64,000 bases of DNA, taken from NCBI GenBank assembly GCA_900541205.1, contig UQIV01000001.1, forward strand, positions 180,626-244,625. Reading direction: 5' to 3'. The notes beneath the pieces were generated by a model. That model did not search any database. It had not been told where the DNA came from and saw only the letters and a program-made list of their open reading frames with translations. Shown one piece after another: positions 24,368 to 33,357 of the stretch. Origin of the DNA: an uncultured Collinsella sp. (GTDB lineage Bacteria > Actinomycetota > Coriobacteriia > Coriobacteriales > Coriobacteriaceae). Numbering within the stretch: position 1 is the first letter of the stretch; the number at the start of each line of letters is the position of its first letter. Made by a program: the position numbers and the translations under genes.

Positions 24368-26140
24368 ATGATTGAAACTGAGAACAAGGCGTATGCCCGT
24401 CGCTGCGAGAGCCATGTCGAGGCCCTGCGCCGCGCCGTTCCGGGCTGCATCGAGAAGGTCGAGTGGCAGTGCGAGGACCAGCTGACGATCACCGTCAAGC
24501 AGGACAAGCTGCCCGAGGCCGTCCACTACCTGTATTACGAGCGTTACGGCTGGATTCCCGTGATCATCGGCAACGACGAGCGCAGTCTGTGCGGTCGCTA
24601 CGCCGTGTACTACGTCATCTCCATGGAGGGGGAGGACCCCGGCTGGGTGACCGTGCGCACCGAGGTCGATCCCGCCAAGATGACGTTCCCGTCCGTGACG
24701 CCGTTCGTCCCCGCCTGCGTGTGGGGCGAGCGCGAGCTGCGCGATATGTTCGGCCTGATCCCCGAGGGTCTGCCCGACCGTCGCCGCCTGGTGCTGCCCG
24801 ACGATTGGCCCAGCGGCCTGTACCCGCTGCGCAAGGACTCCATGGACTACCGCTTCCGTCCCGCTCCCGCGAGCGACATGGAAAACTACGAGTTCTTGGC
24901 CGATACCAAGGGCAAGGAGACGACGCTCGTCCCCATGGGCCCGCTGCACATTACCTCCGACGAGCCTGGCCACTTCCGCCTGTTCGTCGAGGGCGAGACG
25001 ATCGTCGATGCCGACTACCGCCTGTTCTACGTGCACCGCGGCATGGAGAAGGTCGCCGAGACGCGCCTGAACTATGACGCCGTGACGTTCCTCGCCGACC
25101 GTATCTGCGGCATCTGCGGCTGCGCCCACTCGGTGGCCTATGCCGAGGCCGTCGAGCGCGCCCAGGGCATTCATGTTCCGCCGCGCGCCCAGTACATCCG
25201 CGCCATCATGCTTGAGGTCGAGCGCCTGCACTCGCATCTGCTCAACATTGGCCTGGCGTCGCACTACACGGGCTTCGACTCCGGCTTCCAGCAGTTCTTC
25301 CGCGTCCGCGAGAAGTCCATGGACCTGGCCGAGAAGCTCTCCGGTCACCGCAAGACCTACGGCCTCAACGTGATCGGCGGTGTGCGTCGCGACATTTTGG
25401 CCGAGCAGAAGCTTTCTACGCTCACGACCATCCACCAGCTGCGCTCCGAGGTTCAGGAACTCGTCGACGTCTTGCTCTCCACGCCCAACTTTATTGAGCG
25501 TACGAGTGGCATCGGCATTCTGGACCGCAAGATCGCACGCGACTTCTCGCCGGTCGGCCCGCTCATGCGTGGCTCGGGCTATGCCCGCGACGTGCGCTTT
25601 GACCATCCCTTCGACGGCTACGCCGATCCGGATGTTCAGAAGATGCATGCTGCTACGGCAGACACCTGCGACGCCTTCGGCCGCACCGCCGTCCGCATCC
25701 AGGAGGTCTACGATTCGATTGACATGATCGAGACCATGCTCGAGAACTGCCCGTCGGGCCCCATCCTCACCACGGATTGGGAGTACACCCCGCACAGGTA
25801 CGCCATCGGCGCCACCGAGGCGCCGCGCGGCGAGGACGTGCACTGGGCCATGCTCGGCAACAACCAGAAGTGCTACCGCTGGCGCGCCAAGGCCGCCACG
25901 TACAGCAACTGGCCGGTCCTGCGCTACATGTTCCGCGGCAACACCGTGGGCGACGCGGCGCTGATCGTCGGCTCGCTCGACCCGTGCTACTCCTGCACCG
26001 ACCGCGTGACGGTGACCGATGTCGCCGCCAAGCGCGACCACGTGCTCGACAAGGAGCAGTTCGAGAACGTCTGGCGCGACAAGTCGCCGCTCGCGGGCGA
26101 GGGCACCATGGCCGCTCCGCTCGATGAGGAGGCGCTCTAA
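24368..26140 (+). CDS. hyfG: Group 4 NiFe hydrogenase large subunit (fused 30-kDa/49-kDa domains)
   Basis: A 590-residue fusion: an N-terminal NuoC-like domain (ESHVEALRRAVPGCIEKVEW ... GERELRDMFGLIPEGLPDRRRLVLPDDW) and a C-terminal NuoD/HycE-like catalytic domain. The nickel-binding motifs are RICGICGCAHSV (about residues 245-256) and DPCYSCTDR (about 538-546). Cleavage after the second motif by HycI-type protease would leave the short tail. All four nickel-ligand cysteines are present; none is replaced by Sec. It reduces protons to H2 on the cytoplasmic side. Confidence 0.95.
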   Translation: MIETENKAYARRCESHVEALRRAVPGCIEKVEWQCEDQLTITVKQDKLPEAVHYLYYERYGWIPVIIGNDERSLCGRYAVYYVISMEGEDPGWVTVRTEVDPAKMTFPSVTPFVPACVWGERELRDMFGLIPEGLPDRRRLVLPDDWPSGLYPLRKDSMDYRFRPAPASDMENYEFLADTKGKETTLVPMGPLHITSDEPGHFRLFVEGETIVDADYRLFYVHRGMEKVAETRLNYDAVTFLADRICGICGCAHSVAYAEAVERAQGIHVPPRAQYIRAIMLEVERLHSHLLNIGLASHYTGFDSGFQQFFRVREKSMDLAEKLSGHRKTYGLNVIGGVRRDILAEQKLSTLTTIHQLRSEVQELVDVLLSTPNFIERTSGIGILDRKIARDFSPVGPLMRGSGYARDVRFDHPFDGYADPDVQKMHAATADTCDAFGRTAVRIQEVYDSIDMIETMLENCPSGPILTTDWEYTPHRYAIGATEAPRGEDVHWAMLGNNQKCYRWRAKAATYSNWPVLRYMFRGNTVGDAALIVGSLDPCYSCTDRVTVTDVAAKRDHVLDKEQFENVWRDKSPLAGEGTMAAPLDEEAL

Positions 26141-26141
26141 T

Positions 26142-26858
26142 ATGCTGAAGCTTTGGAAGGTCAACGCCAAGGCGGGCGACGCGACGGTCAAGTACCCGTT
26201 TGCGCCGTTCCCCACCAACAAGGACATGCGCGGCAAGCCCGAGCACAATGCCGAGCTCTGCATCGCCTGCGGTGCCTGCGGCGTGGCGTGCCCGGCCGAT
26301 GCCATTCGCATGGACACCGACCTTGCGGCCGATACCATCACCTGGTCGATTGACTACGGTCGCTGCATCTTCTGCGGCCGTTGCGAGGAGGCCTGCCCCA
26401 TGGAGGCCATCAAGCTCACCGAGGAGTTTGAGCTGGCCGTCATGAGCAAGGACGACCTCACCAGCAAGAGCGTCTACACGCTCGAGCACTGCTCGCGCTG
26501 CGGCAAGCCGTTTGCCCCGCATAAGGAGATCGACTACGCCAAGCGCCTGCTGCAAAAGACCGGCGGCATGGAGGCCGAGCAGGCCGCCCGTACCGTCGGT
26601 ATGTGCCAGGAGTGCAAGCGCGAGCTCGACGCCCTGCGCGCCGCCTCGGCCGTAAAGACCGGCAACGCGCACGGTATGGCTGCCAACGAGACGCTTGCGT
26701 CCGGTGAGCCCCAGGGCCCCGGCATGGAGTATCTGGGCGGCCACGGCGTGAACCCGGAGTATATCGACCGCGAGCTCAACCCCGATGCGCCCGAGATTCC
26801 CGCCGGTCCTGCACCGGTCGAGGGCATCATCATGGATTTTGAAACGAAGGAGGAGTAA
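26142..26858 (+). CDS. hyfH: Hydrogenase-4 ferredoxin subunit H (NuoI-like)
   Basis: A 238-residue protein with two 4Fe-4S motifs, CIACGACGVACP and CIFCGRCEEACP, as in HyfH/HycF. The C-terminal half adds a CSRCGKPF ... CQECK pair that looks like an extra metal site, and an acidic tail. Start ATG 26142 lies two bases after hyfG, with GAGGAGG inside the end of hyfG. It passes electrons from the polyferredoxins to HyfI. Confidence 0.9.
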   Translation: MLKLWKVNAKAGDATVKYPFAPFPTNKDMRGKPEHNAELCIACGACGVACPADAIRMDTDLAADTITWSIDYGRCIFCGRCEEACPMEAIKLTEEFELAVMSKDDLTSKSVYTLEHCSRCGKPFAPHKEIDYAKRLLQKTGGMEAEQAARTVGMCQECKRELDALRAASAVKTGNAHGMAANETLASGEPQGPGMEYLGGHGVNPEYIDRELNPDAPEIPAGPAPVEGIIMDFETKEE

Positions 26859-26860
26859 CC

Positions 26861-27643
26861 ATGGCCGAACCCACGCTTTTGCCCGAGCGGCTCCAGTACC
26901 GCCCGACCAAGATCGAGCTCGACGAGAGCATCGAGAAGGCCAAGGCGACCCTTCTTAAGAAGATCAAGCGCTCGGTGTACGTCTACCGTGTTGACTGCGG
27001 CGGCTGCAACGGCTGCGAGATCGAGATCTTCGGTTCCATCACGCCCGTCTTCGACGTCGAGCGCTTTGGCATCAAGGTCGTGCCCTCGCCCCGTCACGCC
27101 GACGTGCTGCTGTACACCGGTGCCGTGACGCGTGCCATGCGCATGCCGGCCCTGCGCGCCTTTGAGGCCGCACCCGATCCCAAGATCGTGGTGTCCTATG
27201 GCGCGTGCGGCTGCACCGGTGGCATCTTCTACGACAACTACTGCGTCTGGGGCGGCACGGACAAGATTCTGCCGGTCGATGTCTATATCCCCGGCTGCCC
27301 GCCCAGCCCCGCGCAGACCATCTACGGCTTTGCCATGGCACTCGGTCTGCTAGACCAAAAGCTCCATGCCGAGACCACGGTGGAGGCCGCCGGCGAGCAG
27401 GCCGATATCCTGCACCCCGGTGTGCCGTACAAGCTGCGCGTTGCAATCGAGCGCGAGGCTCGCGCCATGAGCGGCTACCGTTACGGCCGCGACCTGGCCA
27501 ACGAGTTTATGGACACGCTCGAGGGCGCGCCCAAGGGCGATATCCGCGGTGCCATGGCGCTGCTCATCGACAAGCAGGACGATCCGCGCCGCGTTGAGGT
27601 CTACTCGGCGCTGCAGGATCTGGTGCTGGCCGGAGGTCGCTAG
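26861..27643 (+). CDS. hyfI: Group 4 NiFe hydrogenase small subunit (NuoB-like)
   Basis: A 260-residue NuoB/HycG-family protein. VDCGGCNGCEIEIFG (Cys46, 49, 52), the GACGCTGGIF segment and PGCPPSPAQTIYG supply the ligands of the proximal 4Fe-4S cluster next to the NiFe site. ATG 26861 is two bases after hyfH with AAGGAGG upstream. Its TAG abuts the next ATG. Confidence 0.94.
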   Translation: MAEPTLLPERLQYRPTKIELDESIEKAKATLLKKIKRSVYVYRVDCGGCNGCEIEIFGSITPVFDVERFGIKVVPSPRHADVLLYTGAVTRAMRMPALRAFEAAPDPKIVVSYGACGCTGGIFYDNYCVWGGTDKILPVDVYIPGCPPSPAQTIYGFAMALGLLDQKLHAETTVEAAGEQADILHPGVPYKLRVAIEREARAMSGYRYGRDLANEFMDTLEGAPKGDIRGAMALLIDKQDDPRRVEVYSALQDLVLAGGR

Positions 27644-28225
27644 ATGGAGCTCACGGACCGCTCTGGTTACTTTGCGGGCCCCGGCATGCTCGGCGGCTCT
27701 TTTGGCGATGCCTCGCGCGCAAGCGACGGGGCCGCCGAGGGCGTCGCCGACCCCTGCCTGGGCCACGCTCCCGACCAGGTGGTCTTCTATGAGCTCACGC
27801 GTAAGTTTGTGGAGACCGAGGAAGACGTTCCCCAGGAGGCCTGCGACGTGCTGTACTACACGCTCGCCGTGGGCCACCACACCGGCGTGCTCGACTGCTT
27901 TGAGCCGCGCCTGTCGGTGCCGGTGAACGTGTTCTATTCGCTCGTCGACGCGCTGCCGGAGGGGGAGGCCAAGACCAAGTTTGAGGCCATTCGCTCCTTT
28001 GGTGAGTGCCAGCTCGATAAGGCGGCGGTGCCGTCGCTGCTCGAGGCCTGCGATGCGCTGCTCGACGAGCGCGGTTTTCGCGGTTCTGCCAAGGCCGGCA
28101 TCTCGGTGTTCGATGACGACTTTGGCCTGCATGCCCAGCAGGTCGCGTTCTTAATGAAGTTTCGCGATCTGGTTGAGCGCGTGCGCGATGTGTCGGGCGT
28201 GTATCTGACGGGGAGGTTGCAGTAA
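27644..28225 (+). CDS. hycH: Formate hydrogenlyase maturation protein, HycH family
   Basis: A 193-residue protein: VVFYELTRKFVETEEDVPQEACDVLYYTLAVGHHTGVLDCFEP matches the HycH/HyfJ family, which is needed for assembly of the hydrogenase large subunit. It starts directly at the base after the hyfI stop and ends overlapping the hycI start (TAATG). No cofactor motif is evident. Confidence 0.85.
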   Translation: MELTDRSGYFAGPGMLGGSFGDASRASDGAAEGVADPCLGHAPDQVVFYELTRKFVETEEDVPQEACDVLYYTLAVGHHTGVLDCFEPRLSVPVNVFYSLVDALPEGEAKTKFEAIRSFGECQLDKAAVPSLLEACDALLDERGFRGSAKAGISVFDDDFGLHAQQVAFLMKFRDLVERVRDVSGVYLTGRLQ

Positions 28226-28728
28226 TGGGTCGCGTTGTGGATGGACGTGTGAACGGCGCCCCGTTTGCGGGTATCGTGCTCACGGCGGGAAGCGTACTGC
28301 GTGCCGACGATGCCGCCGGCCCCGTGCTCTCCAAAAAGATGGAGGACGCGCCCATCGCCGGTTGGTACACCATCGACGGAGGCCAAACGCCCGAGGATGA
28401 CATCATCGAGGTCAAGCGCGAGCGTCCGCCGCGTTTGGTTTTGGTTGATGCCGCCGACATGGCCCTGCCCGTCGGCGCCATCCGCTTGCTCGACAAACGT
28501 GATGTGGCCCGCAAGTCGATGTTCACCACGCATTCGCTTCCCTTGTCGATTCTGATCGAAGAGATTGAGCAATCGTGCGATGATATCGTCTTCGTCGGAA
28601 TTCAGCCGGGCGACACGGAGTTCTACAACCCCATGTCCCCGGAAGTCTTTGACGCCGTGGACGCCGTGTACGACGCCGTGGCCGCCAACGACTTTTCCCA
28701 CTTTGTCCGCTTGGGGCAAGAGCAGTAG
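28225..28728 (+). CDS. hycI: Hydrogenase maturation endopeptidase, HycI family
   Basis: A 167-residue nickel-dependent protease that trims the C-terminus of HyfG after nickel insertion. GSVLRADDAAGPVLSKKM carries the first conserved acidic site, VDAADM the second, and TTHSLPLSILIEEIEQ the nickel-ligand histidine. FVGIQPGDTEFYNPMSPEVFDAV is also typical. GTG-free start at ATG 28225 overlaps the hycH stop. Confidence 0.9.
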   Translation: MGRVVDGRVNGAPFAGIVLTAGSVLRADDAAGPVLSKKMEDAPIAGWYTIDGGQTPEDDIIEVKRERPPRLVLVDAADMALPVGAIRLLDKRDVARKSMFTTHSLPLSILIEEIEQSCDDIVFVGIQPGDTEFYNPMSPEVFDAVDAVYDAVAANDFSHFVRLGQEQ

Positions 28729-28767
28729 GAGCACTTGTTCCATTTTGTTAGGAAAGAAGTGATTGAC

Positions 28768-29607
28768 ATGGCAGATTCCAAGGTGGAGTATCCCGCTCCC
28801 GATTGCCTGGCGCCCGCCGCGATCGAGGCCAAGACCGAGGCCGCCGGCGTGACCAAGGCTAACCTGCCGGTCGCTAAGGCCTTTCTGTTGGCAATGTTCG
28901 CCGGTGCGTTCATCGCCTTCGGCGGCCTGTTCTTTACGGTGTTTTTGAGCGATAACACGCTGGGCTGGGGTGCCCAGCGCGTCGTGGGCGGCCTGTGCTT
29001 TTGCCTGGGCCTGGTGCTGGTACTGGTGTGCGGCGCCGAGCTGTTTACCGGCAATTCGCTTATGGTCTGCGCGCTCAAGAGCAAAAAGATCACCCTGGCT
29101 CAGATGCTCAAGGCATGGGTCGTCGTGTGGGTCGGCAATTTTGTCGGCGCTCTGTTCATCGTCTTTTTGGTGTACATGGCCGGCATCTATAAACTCAACG
29201 GCGAGGCGGTCGCCAACTCCATGGTGAGCGTCGCCGCCGGCAAGGTGACGATCGACTGGGTGACGATCTTCTTCCGCGGCATCCTGTGCAACATCTTTGT
29301 GTGCCTTGCCGTGTGGATCGGTACCGCCGGCAAGACCGTGGTCGATAAGGTCGTGGGCATTCTGCTGCCCATCGCTGCCTTTGTGGCCTGCGGTTTTGAA
29401 CACTGCGTCGCCAACATGTACTTTTTGCCCATGGGCGCCGTGATGCATGCATGCGGCTACGGTGCCGACGTCGCCGGCGCCGATGCGCTCAACGCCGCGG
29501 GCATTGCGTTTAACCTATCCGCCGCCACGCTGGGCAACATCGTGGGCGGTGCGGTTCTGATCGCGCTCGGCTACTGGTTTATCTACGCCAAGAAGTCCGA
29601 GGCGTAA
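28768..29607 (+). CDS. focA: Formate/nitrite channel, FocA family
   Basis: A 279-residue membrane protein with six helices of the FNT family. NTLGWGAQRVVGGLCFCLGLVLVLVCGAELFTGNSLMV and FEHCVANMYFLPMG carry the conserved pore motifs; the central HCVANM histidine is the FNT gating residue. It would import or export formate for the enzyme encoded upstream. ATG 28768 follows AGGAAAGAAG; an in-frame upstream start at 28735 is poorer. The last gene before the terminator. Confidence 0.92.
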   Translation: MADSKVEYPAPDCLAPAAIEAKTEAAGVTKANLPVAKAFLLAMFAGAFIAFGGLFFTVFLSDNTLGWGAQRVVGGLCFCLGLVLVLVCGAELFTGNSLMVCALKSKKITLAQMLKAWVVVWVGNFVGALFIVFLVYMAGIYKLNGEAVANSMVSVAAGKVTIDWVTIFFRGILCNIFVCLAVWIGTAGKTVVDKVVGILLPIAAFVACGFEHCVANMYFLPMGAVMHACGYGADVAGADALNAAGIAFNLSAATLGNIVGGAVLIALGYWFIYAKKSEA

Positions 29608-29629
29608 GGTACCGTCTGTTTGACGTTGG

Positions 29630-29665
29630 GCCTCCCGCGGGGCGTTGCCGTGCGGGAGGCTTTTT
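29630..29665 (+). terminator. Terminator of the formate hydrogenlyase operon
   Basis: GCCTCCCGC (29630-29638) pairs with GCGGGAGGC (29652-29660), followed by TTTTT. It is 22 bases after focA. Confidence 0.9.
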
Positions 29666-29729
29666 GGGTCTGGGGTTCGTTGCCGGGCTGTTGGCCTGTT
29701 GTGTTTGGCTGATGAAAGGGGTAATCGAG

Positions 29730-31847
29730 ATGGCATCTGCTGTGAAGCGTGACGGTCGCGCTGTGGTGACCACATGCGGGGGATGCTATGCCGATTGCGC
29801 CTTTGCGGCACGCGTTGAGGACGGTCGCGTGGTTGCCGAGTTGCCGGTGCCGGGGCACCCGTGCGCGGCGCGTGCCCTGTGCGCCCGCGGACGGCATCGC
29901 CTGGACATGCCGTTTGACGAGCGCGATCGCATTGTGCACCCCATGCGACGCCGCCATGATGGCTCGGGGTTCGATGCGGTGAGCTGGGACGAGGCGTTTT
30001 CGGAGATCGCGGCGCGCCTCGCGGAGATTATTGACGAGCATGGTGCCCGTGCGCTGGGCATGACGCTCGGTGTGCCCTCGTTCGACCGCTACTGGGCCTA
30101 TCGCTTTATGCACGCGCTGGGCTCGCCCAACGCGTACGGTGCCGACGGCGCCTGCGAGGTGAGCCGCCTGACCGGCTGGGAGCACAGCCTGGGCTACAGC
30201 CCGGCGTCCGATCTGGCGCATACCGACTGCATCATGTACCTGGGGCGTTCCATTGTCGATTCGTCGACGATGGGGGCCGTCGATGCGCTCAACGATGCGC
30301 GCCGGCGCGGGGCCAAGATCATTGTGGTGGACCCGCGGCGCAGCGGCTCGGCCGCGCTTGCCGACCGCTGGCTGCGCGTGCGCCCGGGCTGCGACTTGGC
30401 GTTGCTGTTGGGCATCGCGCATGTGCTGATTGCCGAGAACCTGTACGACCACGACTTTGTGGCCCGCTATACCACGGGTTTTGATGAGCTGGCGCAGGCG
30501 GCTGGCGCTTGGACGCCCGAGTGGGCCGAGTCGATGTGCGACGTGCCAGCCGCAGAGATTGCCGCCACGGCGCGCGATCTCGCTGCCGCCGCGCCTGCCG
30601 CTGTGGTGGATGCAGGCTTTCATGGTGGCATCGGCATCGCGTATGCCAATAGCACCCAGACCGCGCGCGCTATCTGCTTGGTCGATGTGCTGCTGGGTTG
30701 CATCGGACACGCGGGCGGTGCCCTCAACCCGCCCACGCCGCTTGTGTTGGGCGACCTCGATCCCGCGCGCTTTGCGACGCCGCCGGTGCCGCGCGTTTCC
30801 AAGCTGGGGTCCGAGCGCTATCCACTGGTCGATCCAGTGCGCGGCCTGTGCACGACCATCGGTCAGTCGATTCTTGCCGGCGATTTGCGTGGGCTTATCG
30901 TCTATGCCAGTAACCCCGGTGCGGGCTATGGCAATGCACAGGCTTGGTTGGGCATCTTGCAGCAGCTCGACTTGCTCGTGACGATTGATATTCGCTGGTC
31001 CGAGACGGCGCGTGCTTCTGACTTCGTGCTGCCCGATATAACGTATCTGGAGGCCGACCGCGGTGTGGGCACGGTCGTGGGCGCCAACGATGCGCGGGTG
31101 TTCTACCGCAACGCCGTGCTGCCTGTGCAGCATGACGACACACGTCCCGGTCGGGAGATTTTTGCCGGTCTGGCGCAGGCGTGTGGCGTGGGCGAGTACT
31201 TCCAGTTTACGTCTGACGATCTGGCGGCTGCCCAGGTGGCGCCTTTTGTGATCGATCTGGACGAGCTCAAGGAGCGAGGTTGGGCTGACACGGGCGTCGC
31301 GCTGCCGTCGCGTACGGGCGAGCCCATGATTCCGCTTGCCGGCGGCAAGATTGCGCTGGCAAGTGACGTATGGGAGCGTGCCGGCCTGGGACGCGTGCCA
31401 GGCTGGATCGCGCCGATGGTGGAGCCCAGCCCGGGGATGTTTCGCCTCATTAGCGGCAATTGACCCTTTGAGTCGCATACCTCGCGCAGGCTCGCGGCGG
31501 CCGGTGCCTCCGAGGCGGGGTCGGACTTGGACGCCGTGCAGATGAACGCCGATGTTGCCGCTCGCATGGATATCGCCGATGGCGAGGTCGTCGAGCTTGT
31601 GAGCGACATGGGCCGCGATCGCGTGCGCGTAGAGACGACGCCCTATCTGCATCCGGCGTGCATTTTCACCTCGGCCGCTCCCGGCGGACGCGCATTCGGT
31701 GCTGAGGGTGGTGGCCGGCAAGCCCTGGGCGTCGGGCCGCTCGACCACACACCGTTGCGCTGGGACCCGTTGACGGGTGCCGCGCTCACCCAGGAAAACG
31801 CCGTTCGCGTGGAAAAGATCGCGGCGCGCGAGGATAATAACGAGTAA
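29730..31847 (+). CDS. Molybdopterin oxidoreductase interrupted by in-frame UGA (putative selenoprotein)
   Basis: Read through the TGA at 31461-31463 this is one 705-residue DMSO-reductase-family protein. Cys16, 19, 23 and 51 form the N-terminal 4Fe-4S site (CGGCYADC ... CARGR). The probable molybdenum ligand is Cys142 in YGADGACEVSRLTG, so the UGA is not at the usual Sec position. UGA is codon 578, in LISGN-U-PFESHTSR, at the start of the dinucleotide-binding domain; the remaining 127 residues (AVQMNADVAARMDIADGEVVELVSDMGRDRVRVE) complete that domain in the same frame. A small hairpin with GG in its loop follows at SECIS distance, and selA starts 52 bases later. Alternatives are a nonsense mutation or a truncated product. 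ATG 29730 follows AAAGGGG. Substrate unknown. Confidence 0.75.
31482..31497 (+). promoter_or_regulatory. Candidate SECIS hairpin after the UGA at 31461
   Basis: TCGCG (31482-31486) pairs with CGCGG (31493-31497, one U-G) around CAGGCT. The GG in the loop lies about 25 bases past the UGA, within the bacterial SECIS range. The stem is short, so this is only suggestive. Confidence 0.4.
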
Positions 31848-31899
31848 TTGACTCAGCTGATGTATTCGACTGATCCACGTTTCTTTTGAAAGGCCGCAC

Positions 31900-33357
31900 A
31901 TGAGCGATAGCCAGAACATGTCCGATGAGGTGCGCGCCCGCCTGCGCGCCATTCCCTCCGTCAACGAGCTGCTCGCAGAGTGGCCGGTTGTGAAGGCGGC
32001 GGGGGAGACCTGCGACGCGGTGGTGCATGCCGCCGTCACGGCCGAGCTCGACGAGGAACGCGCCGCCATTCGCGCCGGTGCCGCCCCGCGCTCTAAGCGC
32101 GAGCTGGCCTCGGCCATCGAGTGGCGTGCGCATCGCTCCGCGCTGCCGAGCCTGCGTCCTGCCGTCAACGCTACGGGCGTGGTCATCCATACCAACTTGG
32201 GCCGCGCCCCGCTCGCGGAGTCGGCGGCAAAGGCCGTGGCCGAGGTCGCGTGCGGGTACAGCACGCTCGAGTACAGCGTGGACACCTGCTCGCGTGGGTC
32301 GCGCAAGGAACATGCCGCGCAGCTGATCCGCTCGCTTACCGGTGCCGAGGACGCGCTGGTCGTTAACAACAACGCCGCCGCTGTGCTGCTGGTGCTGGCG
32401 ACCCATGCCGCAGGCAAGGAGGTCATCGTCAGCCGCGGCGAGCTTGTCGAGATCGGCGGCAGCTTCCGCATCCCCGATGTCATGGCGGCTTCGGGCGCCA
32501 AGCTCGTTGAGGTCGGCGCCACCAACCGCACGCATTTGGACGACTATGAGCGCGCCATCACGCCCGATACGGCGATGATCCTCAAGGTCCATCCTTCCAA
32601 CTATCGCATCGAGGGCTTTCACGAGGAGGTGGGCTCTCGGGAGCTTGTCGCTCTGGCCCACAAGCATGGCCTGCTGTTCTACGAGGACCAGGGGTCGGGC
32701 GCGCTGTTGCCCGACGACATCTTGGTGCGCGGCGGCGAAGAAACCACGCCGGCTTCGGTTTCGGCGGGGCTCGATATCGTGTCGTGCTCGGGTGATAAGC
32801 TGCTGGGTGCCGCGCAGGCGGGCATTATCATGGGTCGTCGCGATTTGGTCCAGGCCTGCGGGTCGCATCCGCTTATGCGTGCCCTGCGCCCGGGCAAGCT
32901 CGCACTGGCGGCGCTCGAGGCTACACTGCGCATTTACATGGATGGGGCGGATGTGGCCCATCGCGATATTCCGGTGCTCAGCATGCTTACGCTGCCGCAG
33001 GCTCATTTGGAGCGACGTGCCCGCAAGCTGCGCGATCGTATGGTCGCCGGGCTCGACAAGGCCGGTTGCCCGTGCGCCGTTCAGGTGGAGATCGTCGAGG
33101 AATCGTCAACCCCCGGCGGCGGCTCGCTGCCCACCGTCGAGCTGCCCACCATTTGCGTTGCCGTCTGCCCGGTTGACGAACGCCTGACGGTCGACGCGCT
33201 CAAGCGCTCGCTTGTCCAGGACTTCGACACGCCGGTCGTCACGCGAACTTCGCACGATCGCATTTTGTTTGACGTCCGTACGCTTGTGGGTGACCGCGAT
33301 ATCGAGACGGCGGCATCGACGCTTGCCGCATGCGTTGAGAAGGCGATTGCTCGATGA
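31900..33357 (+). CDS. selA: L-seryl-tRNA(Sec) selenium transferase
   Basis: A 485-residue PLP enzyme that turns Ser-tRNA-Sec into Sec-tRNA-Sec using selenophosphate. The N-terminal tRNA-binding segment is present (RLRAIPSVNELLAEWPV), NATGVVIHTNLGRAPLAESA and GSRKEHAAQLIRSLTGAEDALVVNNNAAAVLLVL are hallmark stretches, and the PLP lysine is in SCSGDKLLGAAQAGIIMG. Start ATG 31900 follows GAAAGG. It overlaps selB by ATGA. Confidence 0.97.
   Translation: MSDSQNMSDEVRARLRAIPSVNELLAEWPVVKAAGETCDAVVHAAVTAELDEERAAIRAGAAPRSKRELASAIEWRAHRSALPSLRPAVNATGVVIHTNLGRAPLAESAAKAVAEVACGYSTLEYSVDTCSRGSRKEHAAQLIRSLTGAEDALVVNNNAAAVLLVLATHAAGKEVIVSRGELVEIGGSFRIPDVMAASGAKLVEVGATNRTHLDDYERAITPDTAMILKVHPSNYRIEGFHEEVGSRELVALAHKHGLLFYEDQGSGALLPDDILVRGGEETTPASVSAGLDIVSCSGDKLLGAAQAGIIMGRRDLVQACGSHPLMRALRPGKLALAALEATLRIYMDGADVAHRDIPVLSMLTLPQAHLERRARKLRDRMVAGLDKAGCPCAVQVEIVEESSTPGGGSLPTVELPTICVAVCPVDERLTVDALKRSLVQDFDTPVVTRTSHDRILFDVRTLVGDRDIETAASTLAACVEKAIAR

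Noticed and set aside
24368..26140. Possible Sec in the hydrogenase large subunit
   Set aside because: All four nickel ligands are encoded as Cys and there is no in-frame TGA.
22100..26341. A 1413-codon open frame on the minus strand
   Set aside because: It is the mirror of hyfD-hyfG on the plus strand, which match known families closely; GC-rich coding DNA leaves the antisense frame open. The same holds for minus-strand frames at 17653-20226, 15264-17006, 29583-32531 and 39812-42397.
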